Shown here: piece by piece, positions 15,671-23,405 of the stretch
How positions within the stretch are numbered: the first letter of the stretch is position 1
How the letters are laid out: every line of letters starts with the position of its first letter
Source: Arcobacteraceae bacterium
GTDB lineage: Bacteria; Campylobacterota; Campylobacteria; Campylobacterales; Arcobacteraceae
Reading direction: 5' to 3'
DNA length: 26,941 nt
NCBI GenBank assembly: GCA_023229945.1
Contig: JALNYH010000026.1
Coordinates: 1 to 26,941, forward strand
Notes under the pieces: generated by a model
Database searches by the model: none
Told to the model about the DNA's origin: nothing
What the model saw: only the letters and a program-made list of their open reading frames with translations
Translations under genes and position numbers: made by a program

Positions 15671-16765
15671 ATGGATAATTACGAATATACAGAACTTTTG
15701 AAAGTATTGAATAAAAAACTGCAAAATATTAAAGATATATTGAGTCCTGATGATATCAAAGCTAGGCTTAAAGAGATAGAAGAGCTAGAAGCTGTGGATA
15801 ATTTTTGGTCTGATGTGGCTAGGGCTACGGAGCTTGGGAAAGAGAAGAATAGGCTTCTTTCACGACTAGCTAAATACTCAAGAGCAAAAGGTGCTATTGA
15901 AGATGCAAATGAGCTTTATGAAATGGCAATAGGTGAAGATGATACAGAAATATTAGAGAGTTTGTATAAAGATGCAGATAAGCTTGAAAGTATAATCAAA
16001 AAATCAGAAATAGAAGTGATGTTGAGTCAAGAACATGATTCTTTTAATGCAATAGTATCTATTCACCCTGGGGCTGGTGGTACTGAGTCGCAAGATTGGG
16101 CTAGTATATTGTATCGTATGTATCTTAGATGGGCTGAGCTTAAAGGCTTCAAAATAGAAGTACTTGACTATCAAGATGGTGAAGAAGCAGGGCTTAAAGA
16201 TGTTTCATTTATCATCAGAGGTGAAAATGCTTATGGTTACCTAAAAGTAGAAAATGGGATACATAGGTTGGTGCGAATTTCTCCATTTGACAGTAATGCA
16301 AAAAGACATACTTCTTTTGCTTCTGTGATGGTGAGTCCTGAGGTGGATGATAATATAAATATTGTGATTGAAGACAAAGATATAAGGGTAGATACTTATC
16401 GTGCAAGTGGTGCTGGTGGGCAACATGTCAATAAAACAGAATCAGCTATAAGGATAACTCACATAGCTACAAATATAGTAGTACAATGTCAAAATGATAG
16501 ATCACAACACAAAAACCGTGATACTGCTATGAAAATGCTAAAATCTAGGCTTTATGAGTATGAATTGGAAAAACAACAAGCAGAAATTGATGGAAAACCA
16601 AAAAGTGAAATAGGGTGGGGGCATCAGATACGAAGTTATGTTCTTCAACCATATCAACAAATCAAAGATACAAGAAGCAATATAGGCTATGGTAATGTGA
16701 CAGCTATATTAGATGGGGATTTGGATAAGATGATAGAAGATGTTTTGATATCTCAAGCAAAATAA
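15671..16765 (+). CDS. prfB: Peptide chain release factor 2
   Basis: 364-residue RF2, which ends translation at UGA and UAA. The UGA/UAA-reading SPF tripeptide is at 204-206 (VRISPFDSNAKRHTSF) and the catalytic GGQ at 249-251 (SGAGGQHVNKTESAIRITH). The frame is open from the ATG at 15671 with no in-frame UGA near codon 25, so the autoregulatory +1 frameshift of E. coli prfB is absent. A weak GGA precedes the start, and an overlapping out-of-frame ATG lies at 15667. A possible -10 (TATCAT, 15640-15645) follows the repeat region. A strong terminator follows the stop. Confidence 0.97.
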   Translation: MDNYEYTELLKVLNKKLQNIKDILSPDDIKARLKEIEELEAVDNFWSDVARATELGKEKNRLLSRLAKYSRAKGAIEDANELYEMAIGEDDTEILESLYKDADKLESIIKKSEIEVMLSQEHDSFNAIVSIHPGAGGTESQDWASILYRMYLRWAELKGFKIEVLDYQDGEEAGLKDVSFIIRGENAYGYLKVENGIHRLVRISPFDSNAKRHTSFASVMVSPEVDDNINIVIEDKDIRVDTYRASGAGGQHVNKTESAIRITHIATNIVVQCQNDRSQHKNRDTAMKMLKSRLYEYELEKQQAEIDGKPKSEIGWGHQIRSYVLQPYQQIKDTRSNIGYGNVTAILDGDLDKMIEDVLISQAK

Positions 16766-16785
16766 AGAAGTTAATTAAATGGGGG

Positions 16786-16824
16786 AAAGGCTTATCGGAA
16801 GGGGAAACCGATAAGCCTTTTTTT
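16786..16824 (+). terminator. Rho-independent terminator of prfB
   Basis: 13-bp perfect stem AAAGGCTTATCGG (16786-16798) / CCGATAAGCCTTT (16808-16820), a nine-base loop, then a run of T. It overlaps the TAA of the convergent EF-hand gene (16823-16825). The opposite strand has only a short T-run followed by C, so it mainly serves prfB. Confidence 0.9.
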
Positions 16825-17467
16825 ATGCATAAGAAGCTTTAGAAGATGTTGAAGAATTAGCTAGATTTGATAAAAAAGTGTTTAATTTTGTTGAAGTATC
16901 TTCATCTTGTGTTTGAGAATTCATCAAAGACATCAAAGTTTTAAATTGACTCATATCGGTTGAATTTTCATCTTGAGAAGCAGAATTTGATGATTCTGAT
17001 TTTATCATTTCTATTAATTGTGTAATCATATCCATGGCTACTTGTTCACTTGATTGGGTGCTTGATGTAGATGTTTCGTCGTCATCATCATCGTCATCAT
17101 CATCTTCTTCACTTGAACCAGATGGCGGAGGTGGCGGAGGTGGAGCAGACTGTACTCCCATCTCTTGCATCATAGTTGCAAATTCTTCTTTTGAAGGTTT
17201 ACTAGCTTCTAACTCTTGTAATTTTGCTGATATAGTTTCAGTTAATTCTTCTATACTTAAAGAACCGTCACCATCAGTATCAAGAGAGGCAAAATCTTCC
17301 TCACTTAATTCTAATTCATCAATAGTTAATGCACTATCATTATTTTGGTCAAGTGAGCTAACCAAAAAACTTGCAAAATCTTCACCTGAAGGTTTTGTAG
17401 GCTGTGTAGTCGCCATCATAGCTGAATAAGCACTTGCACTTGAAGTACTACTTGATATTATACTCAT
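16823..17467 (-). CDS. EF-hand calcium-binding protein with Pro/Asp tracts
   Basis: 214 residues, acidic and Ser/Thr-rich. Two canonical EF-hand loops are at 40-51 (DQNNDSALTIDE) and 63-74 (DTDGDGSLSIEE), spaced as a pair, with all calcium-ligand positions acidic or polar. A run of seven prolines (109-115) is followed by nine aspartates (122-130), then low-complexity sequence with a helical stretch MDMITQLIEMIKSE (about 145-158). There is no classical signal peptide. The Ser/Ala-rich N-terminus could suit a signal-less export route, but that is a guess. It is downstream of the two-component genes on the same strand, yet has its own promoter with the direct-repeat box (17510-17529). GGAG lies five bases before its ATG. 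Role unknown; a calcium buffer or sensor is the simplest reading. Confidence 0.82.
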   Translation of the reverse strand: MSIISSSTSSASAYSAMMATTQPTKPSGEDFASFLVSSLDQNNDSALTIDELELSEEDFASLDTDGDGSLSIEELTETISAKLQELEASKPSKEEFATMMQEMGVQSAPPPPPPPSGSSEEDDDDDDDDDETSTSSTQSSEQVAMDMITQLIEMIKSESSNSASQDENSTDMSQFKTLMSLMNSQTQDEDTSTKLNTFLSNLANSSTSSKASYA

Positions 17468-17497
17468 AATTTACTCCTTACAATAATATATTTTGTA

Positions 17498-17503
17498 ATT
17501 ATG
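17498..17503 (-). promoter_or_regulatory. -10 box of the EF-hand gene
   Basis: Minus-strand CATAAT, six bases after the direct-repeat box, the same spacing as at the response-regulator promoter. It would give a leader of about 25 bases. Confidence 0.5.
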
Positions 17504-17509
17504 ACACTT

Positions 17510-17529
17510 TTAGGTAAACGGAAGGTAAC
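17510..17529 (-). promoter_or_regulatory. Candidate operator before the EF-hand gene
   Basis: Minus-strand GTTACCTTCCGTTTACCTAA: two TTACC half-sites about one helical turn apart, matching the box at 11905-11924 at 14 of 20 positions. It lies in the -35 position with no other -35 hexamer visible. Confidence 0.55.
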
Positions 17530-17541
17530 ATATAAAGTGAT

Positions 17542-18789
17542 TTATGAAAAATTAATTTCAAAGTAGTTTGTTTTATCTTTATAATAGTAGTTGAATTTAT
17601 ATCTATGAGCTTCAACTATGGCATAAGAAATATATAATCCAAGTCCTAGTCCATTTTGACTAGATTCATACTTTCTGTTGAACATATTTTCAAAATTGCG
17701 TTCATGAACAGATAATTCTTTGCCTTTATTTTCTATTATAATACATGTATCTGTGATTCTTATGATGGGTTGTGATTCACCGTATTTTAAAGCATTATCT
17801 ATAAGGTTTTTTAGTGCAGTTGAGAAAAGTTCAAAATCAATTCTTGCACTAGTACCTTCATTATAAATAATAATAGAGTCTTCCTCTATCATTAAATAAT
17901 CCAAGGCTTGATAAATACTCTCTATTAGTTTGAATTTTTGTTTATTTAATTTTAATTCGCTAGATGTTAGAAGCTCTATTTTTGCAAACTCTCCTAAAAG
18001 ATAATCAAGTCTTTCAAAAACTCTATAAAGTCTATATTTATGCTTGTCATTTTCTAACATCTCTATAGTAATCATAGCTTTTGTGATAGGTGTTTTAAAT
18101 TCATGCATAATATTTCGTAAAAAAAGATTTCTTGACTTTGTCAGAGTACGGATTTTTTGCAAAGCTTTATCAAAAGTATTTGCGACTTGTGATATTTCAT
18201 CTTTGCCTTCACTGGCTGTAGAAAAATCAAGATTTCCATTGGCAAATTTATTGATATTTTCATTTAATTTTTTTAGTGGTTTTAGTCTATTTATCAAAAA
18301 GATATAAAATCTAATTAAAAGAAGATTTAAAATTATAGCAAATATCAATAGAAAATCATTAAAAGATGAATAGTTATAATTGTCTTCAACTATAATATTT
18401 GGGTGTGCAAATGGAAGATTTGGTTTATGCAAAATATCATTAAAATTCATTTTAAAGTCTTGTGGAGGTTGAGGAAATGGAGGTCTTAAATGTACATACT
18501 TTTTATTATTTAATTCATATACCTCAAAAGGTCCAATCTCATAATGTTTAGCTGCATTTTTCAACTCTTTTTGGTCTATAGTTGAAATTGTGAAATTTAA
18601 TAACAACAACTCTCTTTCAATATCTATATTGTCTCTTGTAATTTGTATTAATTTACCATATCTTTCAAATTGAAGTACTTTTTGAGAATTTGTACTAAGT
18701 TTATATTGTGTAAACAATAAAATATCTAGTACAAGTAATAGGACAACAAAGAAGATTGTGATATGTGTAATAATAGAATGTTTATTCAT
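17542..18789 (-). CDS. Sensor histidine kinase, ArsS-like
   Basis: 415-residue membrane kinase. Membrane helix 8-28, a periplasmic sensor region of about 29-142 rich in proline and aromatics (LRPPFPQPPQ at 101-110), second helix 143-167, HAMP at about 165-217, phosphoacceptor H229 (NIMHEFKTPITKAM), N-box N332 (NLIDNALKYG) and G-box GLGLGLYI (380-387). The HEFKTPITK H-box with its following helix resembles the ArsS group of Campylobacterota, whose Helicobacter member senses acid. The ligand here is not known, and the periplasmic part need not sense pH. Its ATG overlaps the end of the regulator gene by eight bases, so the pair is co-translated. The last residues run EINFS without a domain break. 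Confidence 0.9.
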   Translation of the reverse strand: MNKHSIITHITIFFVVLLLVLDILLFTQYKLSTNSQKVLQFERYGKLIQITRDNIDIERELLLLNFTISTIDQKELKNAAKHYEIGPFEVYELNNKKYVHLRPPFPQPPQDFKMNFNDILHKPNLPFAHPNIIVEDNYNYSSFNDFLLIFAIILNLLLIRFYIFLINRLKPLKKLNENINKFANGNLDFSTASEGKDEISQVANTFDKALQKIRTLTKSRNLFLRNIMHEFKTPITKAMITIEMLENDKHKYRLYRVFERLDYLLGEFAKIELLTSSELKLNKQKFKLIESIYQALDYLMIEEDSIIIYNEGTSARIDFELFSTALKNLIDNALKYGESQPIIRITDTCIIIENKGKELSVHERNFENMFNRKYESSQNGLGLGLYISYAIVEAHRYKFNYYYKDKTNYFEINFS

Positions 18790-19462
18790 TGATAAGTTTA
18801 TAGCCGACTCCTCTTATAGTGATAAGGTATTGTGGAACTTTAGAGTTTATTTCTATTTTATTTCTAAGTCTTCCTATAAGTACATCTACACTTTTATAGC
18901 TACTTTCATAGTTTATAGATTCTACATTTAAGAGTATTTCTTCTCTTGATACTACAAAATTACTTTTTTTGATAAGATATGAAAGTATATCAAATTCTGC
19001 ATTTGTAAGTTTGAGTATTTGTCCTTGTTGCTTTATTTCCATTTTTGATTCGTTGAGTTCAAAGATTTTGTTACCACAAGTTGCTTTATCTTTATGTACT
19101 GACATTTTGCATCGCCTAAGCAAAGAATTTATTCTAAGAACTAATTCTCTTGAATCATAAGGTTTTGGTAAGAAATCATCTGCTCCTACACTAAAACAAG
19201 CTGCTTTGTCTGTTATATCAGAACGGGCTGATGATATAATTATAGGTAAATCTGTTTTATTTCTTAGAATTCTACATGTTTCAACACCATCTATATTAGG
19301 TAGTGACAAATCAAGTATTATTAAATCAAATTTCTTTACAGCAAGAGCCATAAGCCCAACTTCAGGGTTTTCGTAGTTTGTCACTTTTATATTATAGCCA
19401 GCTAAATATTCTGTCAAGATTTCAGCTAACTCTTTATCATCTTCTATCATTAAAATATTCAC
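18782..19462 (-). CDS. OmpR-family response regulator
   Basis: 226 residues: receiver domain 1-118 with acidic pocket D8/D9, phosphoacceptor D51 (LIILDLSLPNIDG), S78 and K100 (LPKPYD), then a winged-helix DNA-binding domain of about 130-224 (LTNAEFDILSYLI, SYKSVDVLIGRLRNKI, YLITIRGVGYKL). The start is GTG (19460-19462) eight bases after GGAG. It forms an operon with the kinase, overlapping it by eight bases. Its promoter carries the direct-repeat box (19506-19525) in the -35 position, pointing to autoregulation. OmpR-family regulators bind tandem sites 10-11 bp apart, as this box has. Confidence 0.94.
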   Translation of the reverse strand: MNILMIEDDKELAEILTEYLAGYNIKVTNYENPEVGLMALAVKKFDLIILDLSLPNIDGVETCRILRNKTDLPIIISSARSDITDKAACFSVGADDFLPKPYDSRELVLRINSLLRRCKMSVHKDKATCGNKIFELNESKMEIKQQGQILKLTNAEFDILSYLIKKSNFVVSREEILLNVESINYESSYKSVDVLIGRLRNKIEINSKVPQYLITIRGVGYKLINE

Positions 19463-19493
19463 AATTATTACTCCATAACAATACTTTATTGAA

Positions 19494-19499
19494 ATTATA
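19494..19499 (-). promoter_or_regulatory. -10 box of the response regulator/kinase operon
   Basis: Perfect minus-strand TATAAT, 31 bases before the GTG, six bases after the direct-repeat box. Confidence 0.65.
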
Positions 19500-19505
19500 A
19501 ACTAT

Positions 19506-19525
19506 TAAAGTAAACAAAAAGTATC
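19506..19525 (-). promoter_or_regulatory. Candidate autoregulatory operator
   Basis: Minus-strand GATACTTTTTGTTTACTTTA. The -10-proximal half is the same 9-mer TTTACTTTA as at 11916-11924; the distal half (GATACTTTT) is degenerate but is placed 11 bp away. Confidence 0.55.
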
Positions 19526-19540
19526 AATAGTAATATCATG

Positions 19541-19566
19541 TTTAACATTCATTTAGTAATCATTTA
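19541..19566. promoter_or_regulatory. Phased TTTA repeats between the divergent regulator and flgE
   Basis: TTTA occurs at 19541, 19552 and 19563, exactly 11 bp apart, the last two as TCATTTA. It could be an extra regulator array, curved DNA, or chance in AT-rich sequence. Confidence 0.25.
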
Positions 19567-19658
19567 TAGCATTGATTATCTATTGTTCTGATTGTCTATC
19601 CATTGAATAATTATACCCTATATTTACAAAGTGTTACCAACCATTTCTTAGTCGTCAC

Positions 19659-19664
19659 TAGAAT
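19659..19664 (+). promoter_or_regulatory. Candidate -10 box of the flgE operon
   Basis: TAGAAT, 31 bases before the flgE ATG, with AAAGGA (19684-19689) as RBS. I see no GG-N10-GC pattern of sigma-54 in this region, although hook genes of many Campylobacterota use sigma-54. Weak on its own. Confidence 0.35.
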
Positions 19665-19695
19665 TAGCATACGAATTTAATATAAAGGACTATAC

Positions 19696-21666
19696 ATGAT
19701 AGGAGCACTTTGGACTGGAATTTCTGGATTGGCATCACACCAAACAGCAATTGATAATGAATCTACAAATGTTGCCAATGTAAATACTGTTGGATATAAA
19801 GCATCAAGAATAACTTTTGCTGATCAAATGTATCAAAATGGTATAGGTAAGGGTTCTAAAGTATTAGATGCTGAAAAACTTTATGTTCAAGGTAATATCA
19901 AAGTTACTGGGAATAACTATGACTTAGCCTTAAAAGGTGATGGATTTTTTGTAGTCTCCAATACAAGAAGTAGTGGTATAAGTGAGAATTTTTATACAAG
20001 AGCTGGAAATTTTAGGATGGGTGACAATGGTACTTTACAAGATGCTTCTGGTAATGAAGTCCAAGGTTGGGCTATAGCACAAATAGATACTGAAAGTGAT
20101 GTAATATCTACAAATAGCAATATTAACTATTTTACAAGTGATTATGTAAAACTTGCAGCAAATCAGATAATACAATTTGATTCAAGTGTGAAAACATATA
20201 CTGCAAAAATGACAGATTATACTTCAACATCAACTGCTGATAGTACTACAGTATTTAGTGGTGCTGGTGCAAAAACACAATCAAGTAAGATAAGTGATAT
20301 AGAATCACTGATTTCAAACTATAGCTCGGCACTTGAACAATATGCAGCAGACACAGATGCTACTTCATCACCTTCAATTGCTCAAATATCAGTAATAGAT
20401 TTTCCAAATGGTTCATCTTCTTTGCTATCAAATGAAGGTGATCAAATATATGTATATATAAATGGAGATAAAAAATCACAAACATATGTTGAAACAACAG
20501 CAACAAAAGATTATAACGGCGACAGTATAATAGATGAAGATGATAATGTATTAGCAAGTAGAGAAGCTACATATAAAGCTTTGGCTGACCAAATATCAAA
20601 TATTACTGGGCTTGTGGCTTATACTTCTGAATCTACTGATCCTTACAACGAAAGTACTGATACAAGTGATGTACTCAATGGAACTATCAAAATAAAATCA
20701 TTAATACCAGGAGAGCAAGTAACTATAGGAACTGTTGCTGAGGTTTCTGGTAGTGATACAAATATAGGTACAAGTGAAACACTTACATATGCGGTAAAAG
20801 GTACAGGAGAGGGTGCTGTACAAAGTTCATTGGAAGCACTAAGAAATGCAGTAGCAGGAAATCAAAGAGATGTTTATGGTGATAATGTTTTCAGTGATGA
20901 CGATGGCAATGCAATAACTCTTGCTACTGATGATGTACTTGAATACCAGCTTACTATAAGTGGTGTTCCTTTTACTGTAAGTGTAACAGCTGATGCTACT
21001 ATTGATACAGAAGAAGAGATGCTTGAAGAACTTGCAAATCAGATTAATACAGATTCTGTTATGTCAAAAAGTGTAGAGGCTAAGATTGTAAATGGTTATT
21101 TGGTGGTAGAAGCAAAAGAAGCTGGAGAAGAGTTTATAGGTAATCTTTATTTTACTGATGACGATACAGCTACTACTTACACAAAAACAAAAGAGCCTTC
21201 ATATAGCGTATCAAGTGGTGCAGGGGCTGAGCTACTTGCTATGACAACTACTGTAGATCAAACAGCTTCTATGAGTAGTTTGCAGTTAAAACTAGATTTA
21301 CTTGGTATTAGTGATTCTGCATTTGGTGAGTTTAGTGTAGATAGTAGTGGACTTATTACTATGGAACAAGATGGTGCAACTTATGCTATAGGACAAGTTG
21401 CTATTGCTATGTTTAATAATCAGCAAGGTTTGGAAGCAGTAGGTGATAATTTACTTCAGTCTACAAAAAATAGCGGTAATGCAATATATAATGTAAACAA
21501 TGACAAAACAGCCTCTATAGAGGGAGGTTCATTGGAACTTTCTACTGCAGATTTAAGTACAAGTTTAGTTAATTTGATGGTATTTCAAAGAGCATTTGAG
21601 GCAAATAGTAAGTCTATTACTACAGCAGATGAATTGCTAAATACATTGATTAATCTCAAACGATAA
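19696..21666 (+). CDS. flgE: Flagellar hook protein FlgE
   Basis: 656-residue hook subunit, exported by the flagellar type III system. The N-terminal rod-type motif is clear (ALWTGISGLASHQTAIDNESTNVANVNTVGYK within 4-35), then LKGDGFFVV at 79-87 and the FTRAGNF-like FYTRAGNF at 99-106. The C-terminus (LSTSLVNLMVFQRAFEANSKSI) forms the matching coiled-coil half. The middle (about 200-560) is the surface-exposed, variable part. It contains a dockerin/EF-hand-like loop at 272-283 (DYNGDSIIDEDD) and a beta-alpha segment at about 410-480 resembling the Flagellin_IN type. First gene of a six-gene plus-strand operon with gaps of 10-22 bases. Confidence 0.93.
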   Translation: MIGALWTGISGLASHQTAIDNESTNVANVNTVGYKASRITFADQMYQNGIGKGSKVLDAEKLYVQGNIKVTGNNYDLALKGDGFFVVSNTRSSGISENFYTRAGNFRMGDNGTLQDASGNEVQGWAIAQIDTESDVISTNSNINYFTSDYVKLAANQIIQFDSSVKTYTAKMTDYTSTSTADSTTVFSGAGAKTQSSKISDIESLISNYSSALEQYAADTDATSSPSIAQISVIDFPNGSSSLLSNEGDQIYVYINGDKKSQTYVETTATKDYNGDSIIDEDDNVLASREATYKALADQISNITGLVAYTSESTDPYNESTDTSDVLNGTIKIKSLIPGEQVTIGTVAEVSGSDTNIGTSETLTYAVKGTGEGAVQSSLEALRNAVAGNQRDVYGDNVFSDDDGNAITLATDDVLEYQLTISGVPFTVSVTADATIDTEEEMLEELANQINTDSVMSKSVEAKIVNGYLVVEAKEAGEEFIGNLYFTDDDTATTYTKTKEPSYSVSSGAGAELLAMTTTVDQTASMSSLQLKLDLLGISDSAFGEFSVDSSGLITMEQDGATYAIGQVAIAMFNNQQGLEAVGDNLLQSTKNSGNAIYNVNNDKTASIEGGSLELSTADLSTSLVNLMVFQRAFEANSKSITTADELLNTLINLKR

Positions 21667-21688
21667 AAATTAAAATTAGGGGTGTGAT

Positions 21689-22624
21689 ATGGTAAGTATG
21701 AACTCTTATTTTTTGAGTCAGTTAACCAATCTAAACAAAGAGAGTGAGAAACTGAGCTATCAAAGTGCATCAGGTGAAAAGCTGAGATATGGAAGTGATG
21801 ATAGTGTAAGTTTTGCAAAAATATTAAATGCAAAACAAAATATTACTACTTATGAAAACCTACAATCTAATCTTACAAATACAGAGATTTTCAATACAGC
21901 TAGTGATAGTTCTGTAGCAGAAATAAAAACTGCTGCAGAATCTGTTAAATCAGAGGTTTTAAAAGCTTTGAGTGCAACAATGAGTTCTAGTGATTATCCT
22001 TCAATGGCAACAAATCTAGAAGGGATTAAAGATACTCTTTTGATGTTGGGAAATGAAAAAGTAAATGGTCAATATCTTTTTGCAGGATCTGATACTACAG
22101 TACAGCCATTTGTAAAAGATGATGTTACTGGGGTTGTAACTTATGCAGGAAATACCGAATCAAAGATGATAGCAATAGAGAAAAATACATATACAGAACA
22201 AGGTGTAAATGGCTTTGATATTTTTTATTATGATAGTGATGGAGATGGCACAAAAGATAGAAGTTATTTTGATGACCTAGATGAGGTAATAAATGCTTTA
22301 AAAGGATATGACAGTGGTGGTAATGAAATATCAGGAACTGAAATTACAGATATATTAAGAACAAAACTAGACGATATGACTAAGGGTTATGACAGTATGA
22401 ATATTTCTCACTCTATTTTGGGTAGTAGAAATTTGATAGTTGAAAATGCTCAGGAACATATATCAACTAAACTTCTTAATTATAAAACTATGGAGTCAAC
22501 TTATGCTGATGCAGATTTGACAGAGGTTGCGATGAATATGAAATCTTTAGAATTAATATATACATCGCTTTATAGCACTATTACAAAACTAAACGATTTA
22601 TCGTTGGTTAATTTTATCAAATAA
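21689..22624 (+). CDS. flgL: Hook-filament junction protein FlgL (HAP3)
   Basis: 311-residue flagellin-like hook-associated protein joining hook and filament. Flagellin-type N-terminal helices (ASGEKLRYGSDDSVSFAKILNAK at about 27-49), the FlgL hallmark NGQYLFAGSDT (126-136), and a C-terminal helix ending in LSLVNFIK. Residues 182-190 (DSDGDGTKD) form a calcium-loop-like acidic stretch in the variable part. ATG at 21689 behind AGGGG, 22 bases after flgE. Confidence 0.9.
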   Translation: MVSMNSYFLSQLTNLNKESEKLSYQSASGEKLRYGSDDSVSFAKILNAKQNITTYENLQSNLTNTEIFNTASDSSVAEIKTAAESVKSEVLKALSATMSSSDYPSMATNLEGIKDTLLMLGNEKVNGQYLFAGSDTTVQPFVKDDVTGVVTYAGNTESKMIAIEKNTYTEQGVNGFDIFYYDSDGDGTKDRSYFDDLDEVINALKGYDSGGNEISGTEITDILRTKLDDMTKGYDSMNISHSILGSRNLIVENAQEHISTKLLNYKTMESTYADADLTEVAMNMKSLELIYTSLYSTITKLNDLSLVNFIK

Positions 22625-22635
22625 AGGGGTAAATC

Positions 22636-23391
22636 ATGTCAAGTGTAAGTAGCGTAGCAGTAAGCAGTACAACAGATGCCTATGGGAATTCATATACTAC
22701 TGCTATCAGTAATGATAGTTTAGATAGTTCTGACTTTATAGAGTTGATGTTGGCTGAACTTCAAAACCAAGACCCAACAGAACCAACAGATTCTAGCAAG
22801 ATGTTAAGTGATCAGTTACAAATTAATACATTACAAACAAATATCGCTATGACTGAAGCTATGCAAACTCTTACTTCAACATTTGCTCAAACTGCAATAT
22901 CAAGTGCTTCTCAACTTATAGGAGCTGTAGTGGAGAATGGTGATACTGGTGATGATGGTGAAAATATACAGTATTTAGTATCATCAGTTGAAGTTTCTGA
23001 TGATGGTGTCAATCTAAAAGCTTATGAAATAACTGATGTCCAAGATAACTATTATACATCTACTTTTAGTAGTGCTGATGATTTGATTGAGGGTGGACAA
23101 GATGATGAGGATAGTTTGACAATCACAGATAGTGAAGGGCTAAGTTATACATTTGATACATATGGTAAAACATATCAAGAACTAAGTGATGAAATAAATG
23201 AAGTTTCAAGCCTTGAAGCAGCTATTTTTCAGACTTCTGATGGGGATTATCAAATGTCTATCTCAAATTTAGGGGGTAGTTCTTATATTACACAAAATGG
23301 TACAAATATCTCTTTTAGTAAATCACAAAGTACGATTGTTAGTTCAACACTTACTGTTATTCCACAATCTAGTGTCTTAAGTGTTTCTTAA
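22636..23391 (+). CDS. flgD: Hook-cap scaffold protein FlgD, unusual C-terminal half
   Basis: 251-residue hook assembly scaffold. The conserved N-terminal part is typical: SSDFIELMLAELQNQDPTEPTDSSKMLSDQLQ (31-62) and SSASQLIGAVVE (89-100). The usual Tudor/FnIII C-terminal half is hard to recognise. Instead, residues about 140-212 carry a module very like one in FliD of this same operon, including GKTYQELSDEIN (177-188) against GKTYQQLTDEIN in FliD. The gene lies 11 bases after flgL behind AAAGGGG. The order flgL-flgD-flgK groups the cap scaffold with the junction proteins. Confidence 0.88.
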   Translation: MSSVSSVAVSSTTDAYGNSYTTAISNDSLDSSDFIELMLAELQNQDPTEPTDSSKMLSDQLQINTLQTNIAMTEAMQTLTSTFAQTAISSASQLIGAVVENGDTGDDGENIQYLVSSVEVSDDGVNLKAYEITDVQDNYYTSTFSSADDLIEGGQDDEDSLTITDSEGLSYTFDTYGKTYQELSDEINEVSSLEAAIFQTSDGDYQMSISNLGGSSYITQNGTNISFSKSQSTIVSSTLTVIPQSSVLSVS

Positions 23392-23405
23392 TATAGGATA
23401 TAAAA

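Noticed and set aside
15671..15760. Programmed frameshift site in prfB
   Set aside because: The frame is open from the start codon with no in-frame UGA, so none is needed.
17034..17429. 131-residue plus-strand reading frame rich in Ser and Gly
   Set aside because: It is the antisense shadow of the EF-hand gene; its Ser and Gly runs come from the Asp and Pro tracts, and it has no RBS.
19622..19640. Possible fourth copy of the direct-repeat box upstream of flgE (TTTACAAAGTGTTACC)
   Set aside because: The half-sites are 10 bp apart, not 11, the intervening bases differ, and the distance to the candidate -10 does not match the other three.
19560..19695. Sigma-54 promoter before flgE
   Set aside because: No GG-N10-GC pair with suitable flanks is visible; a weak -10-like TAGAAT is the best candidate.
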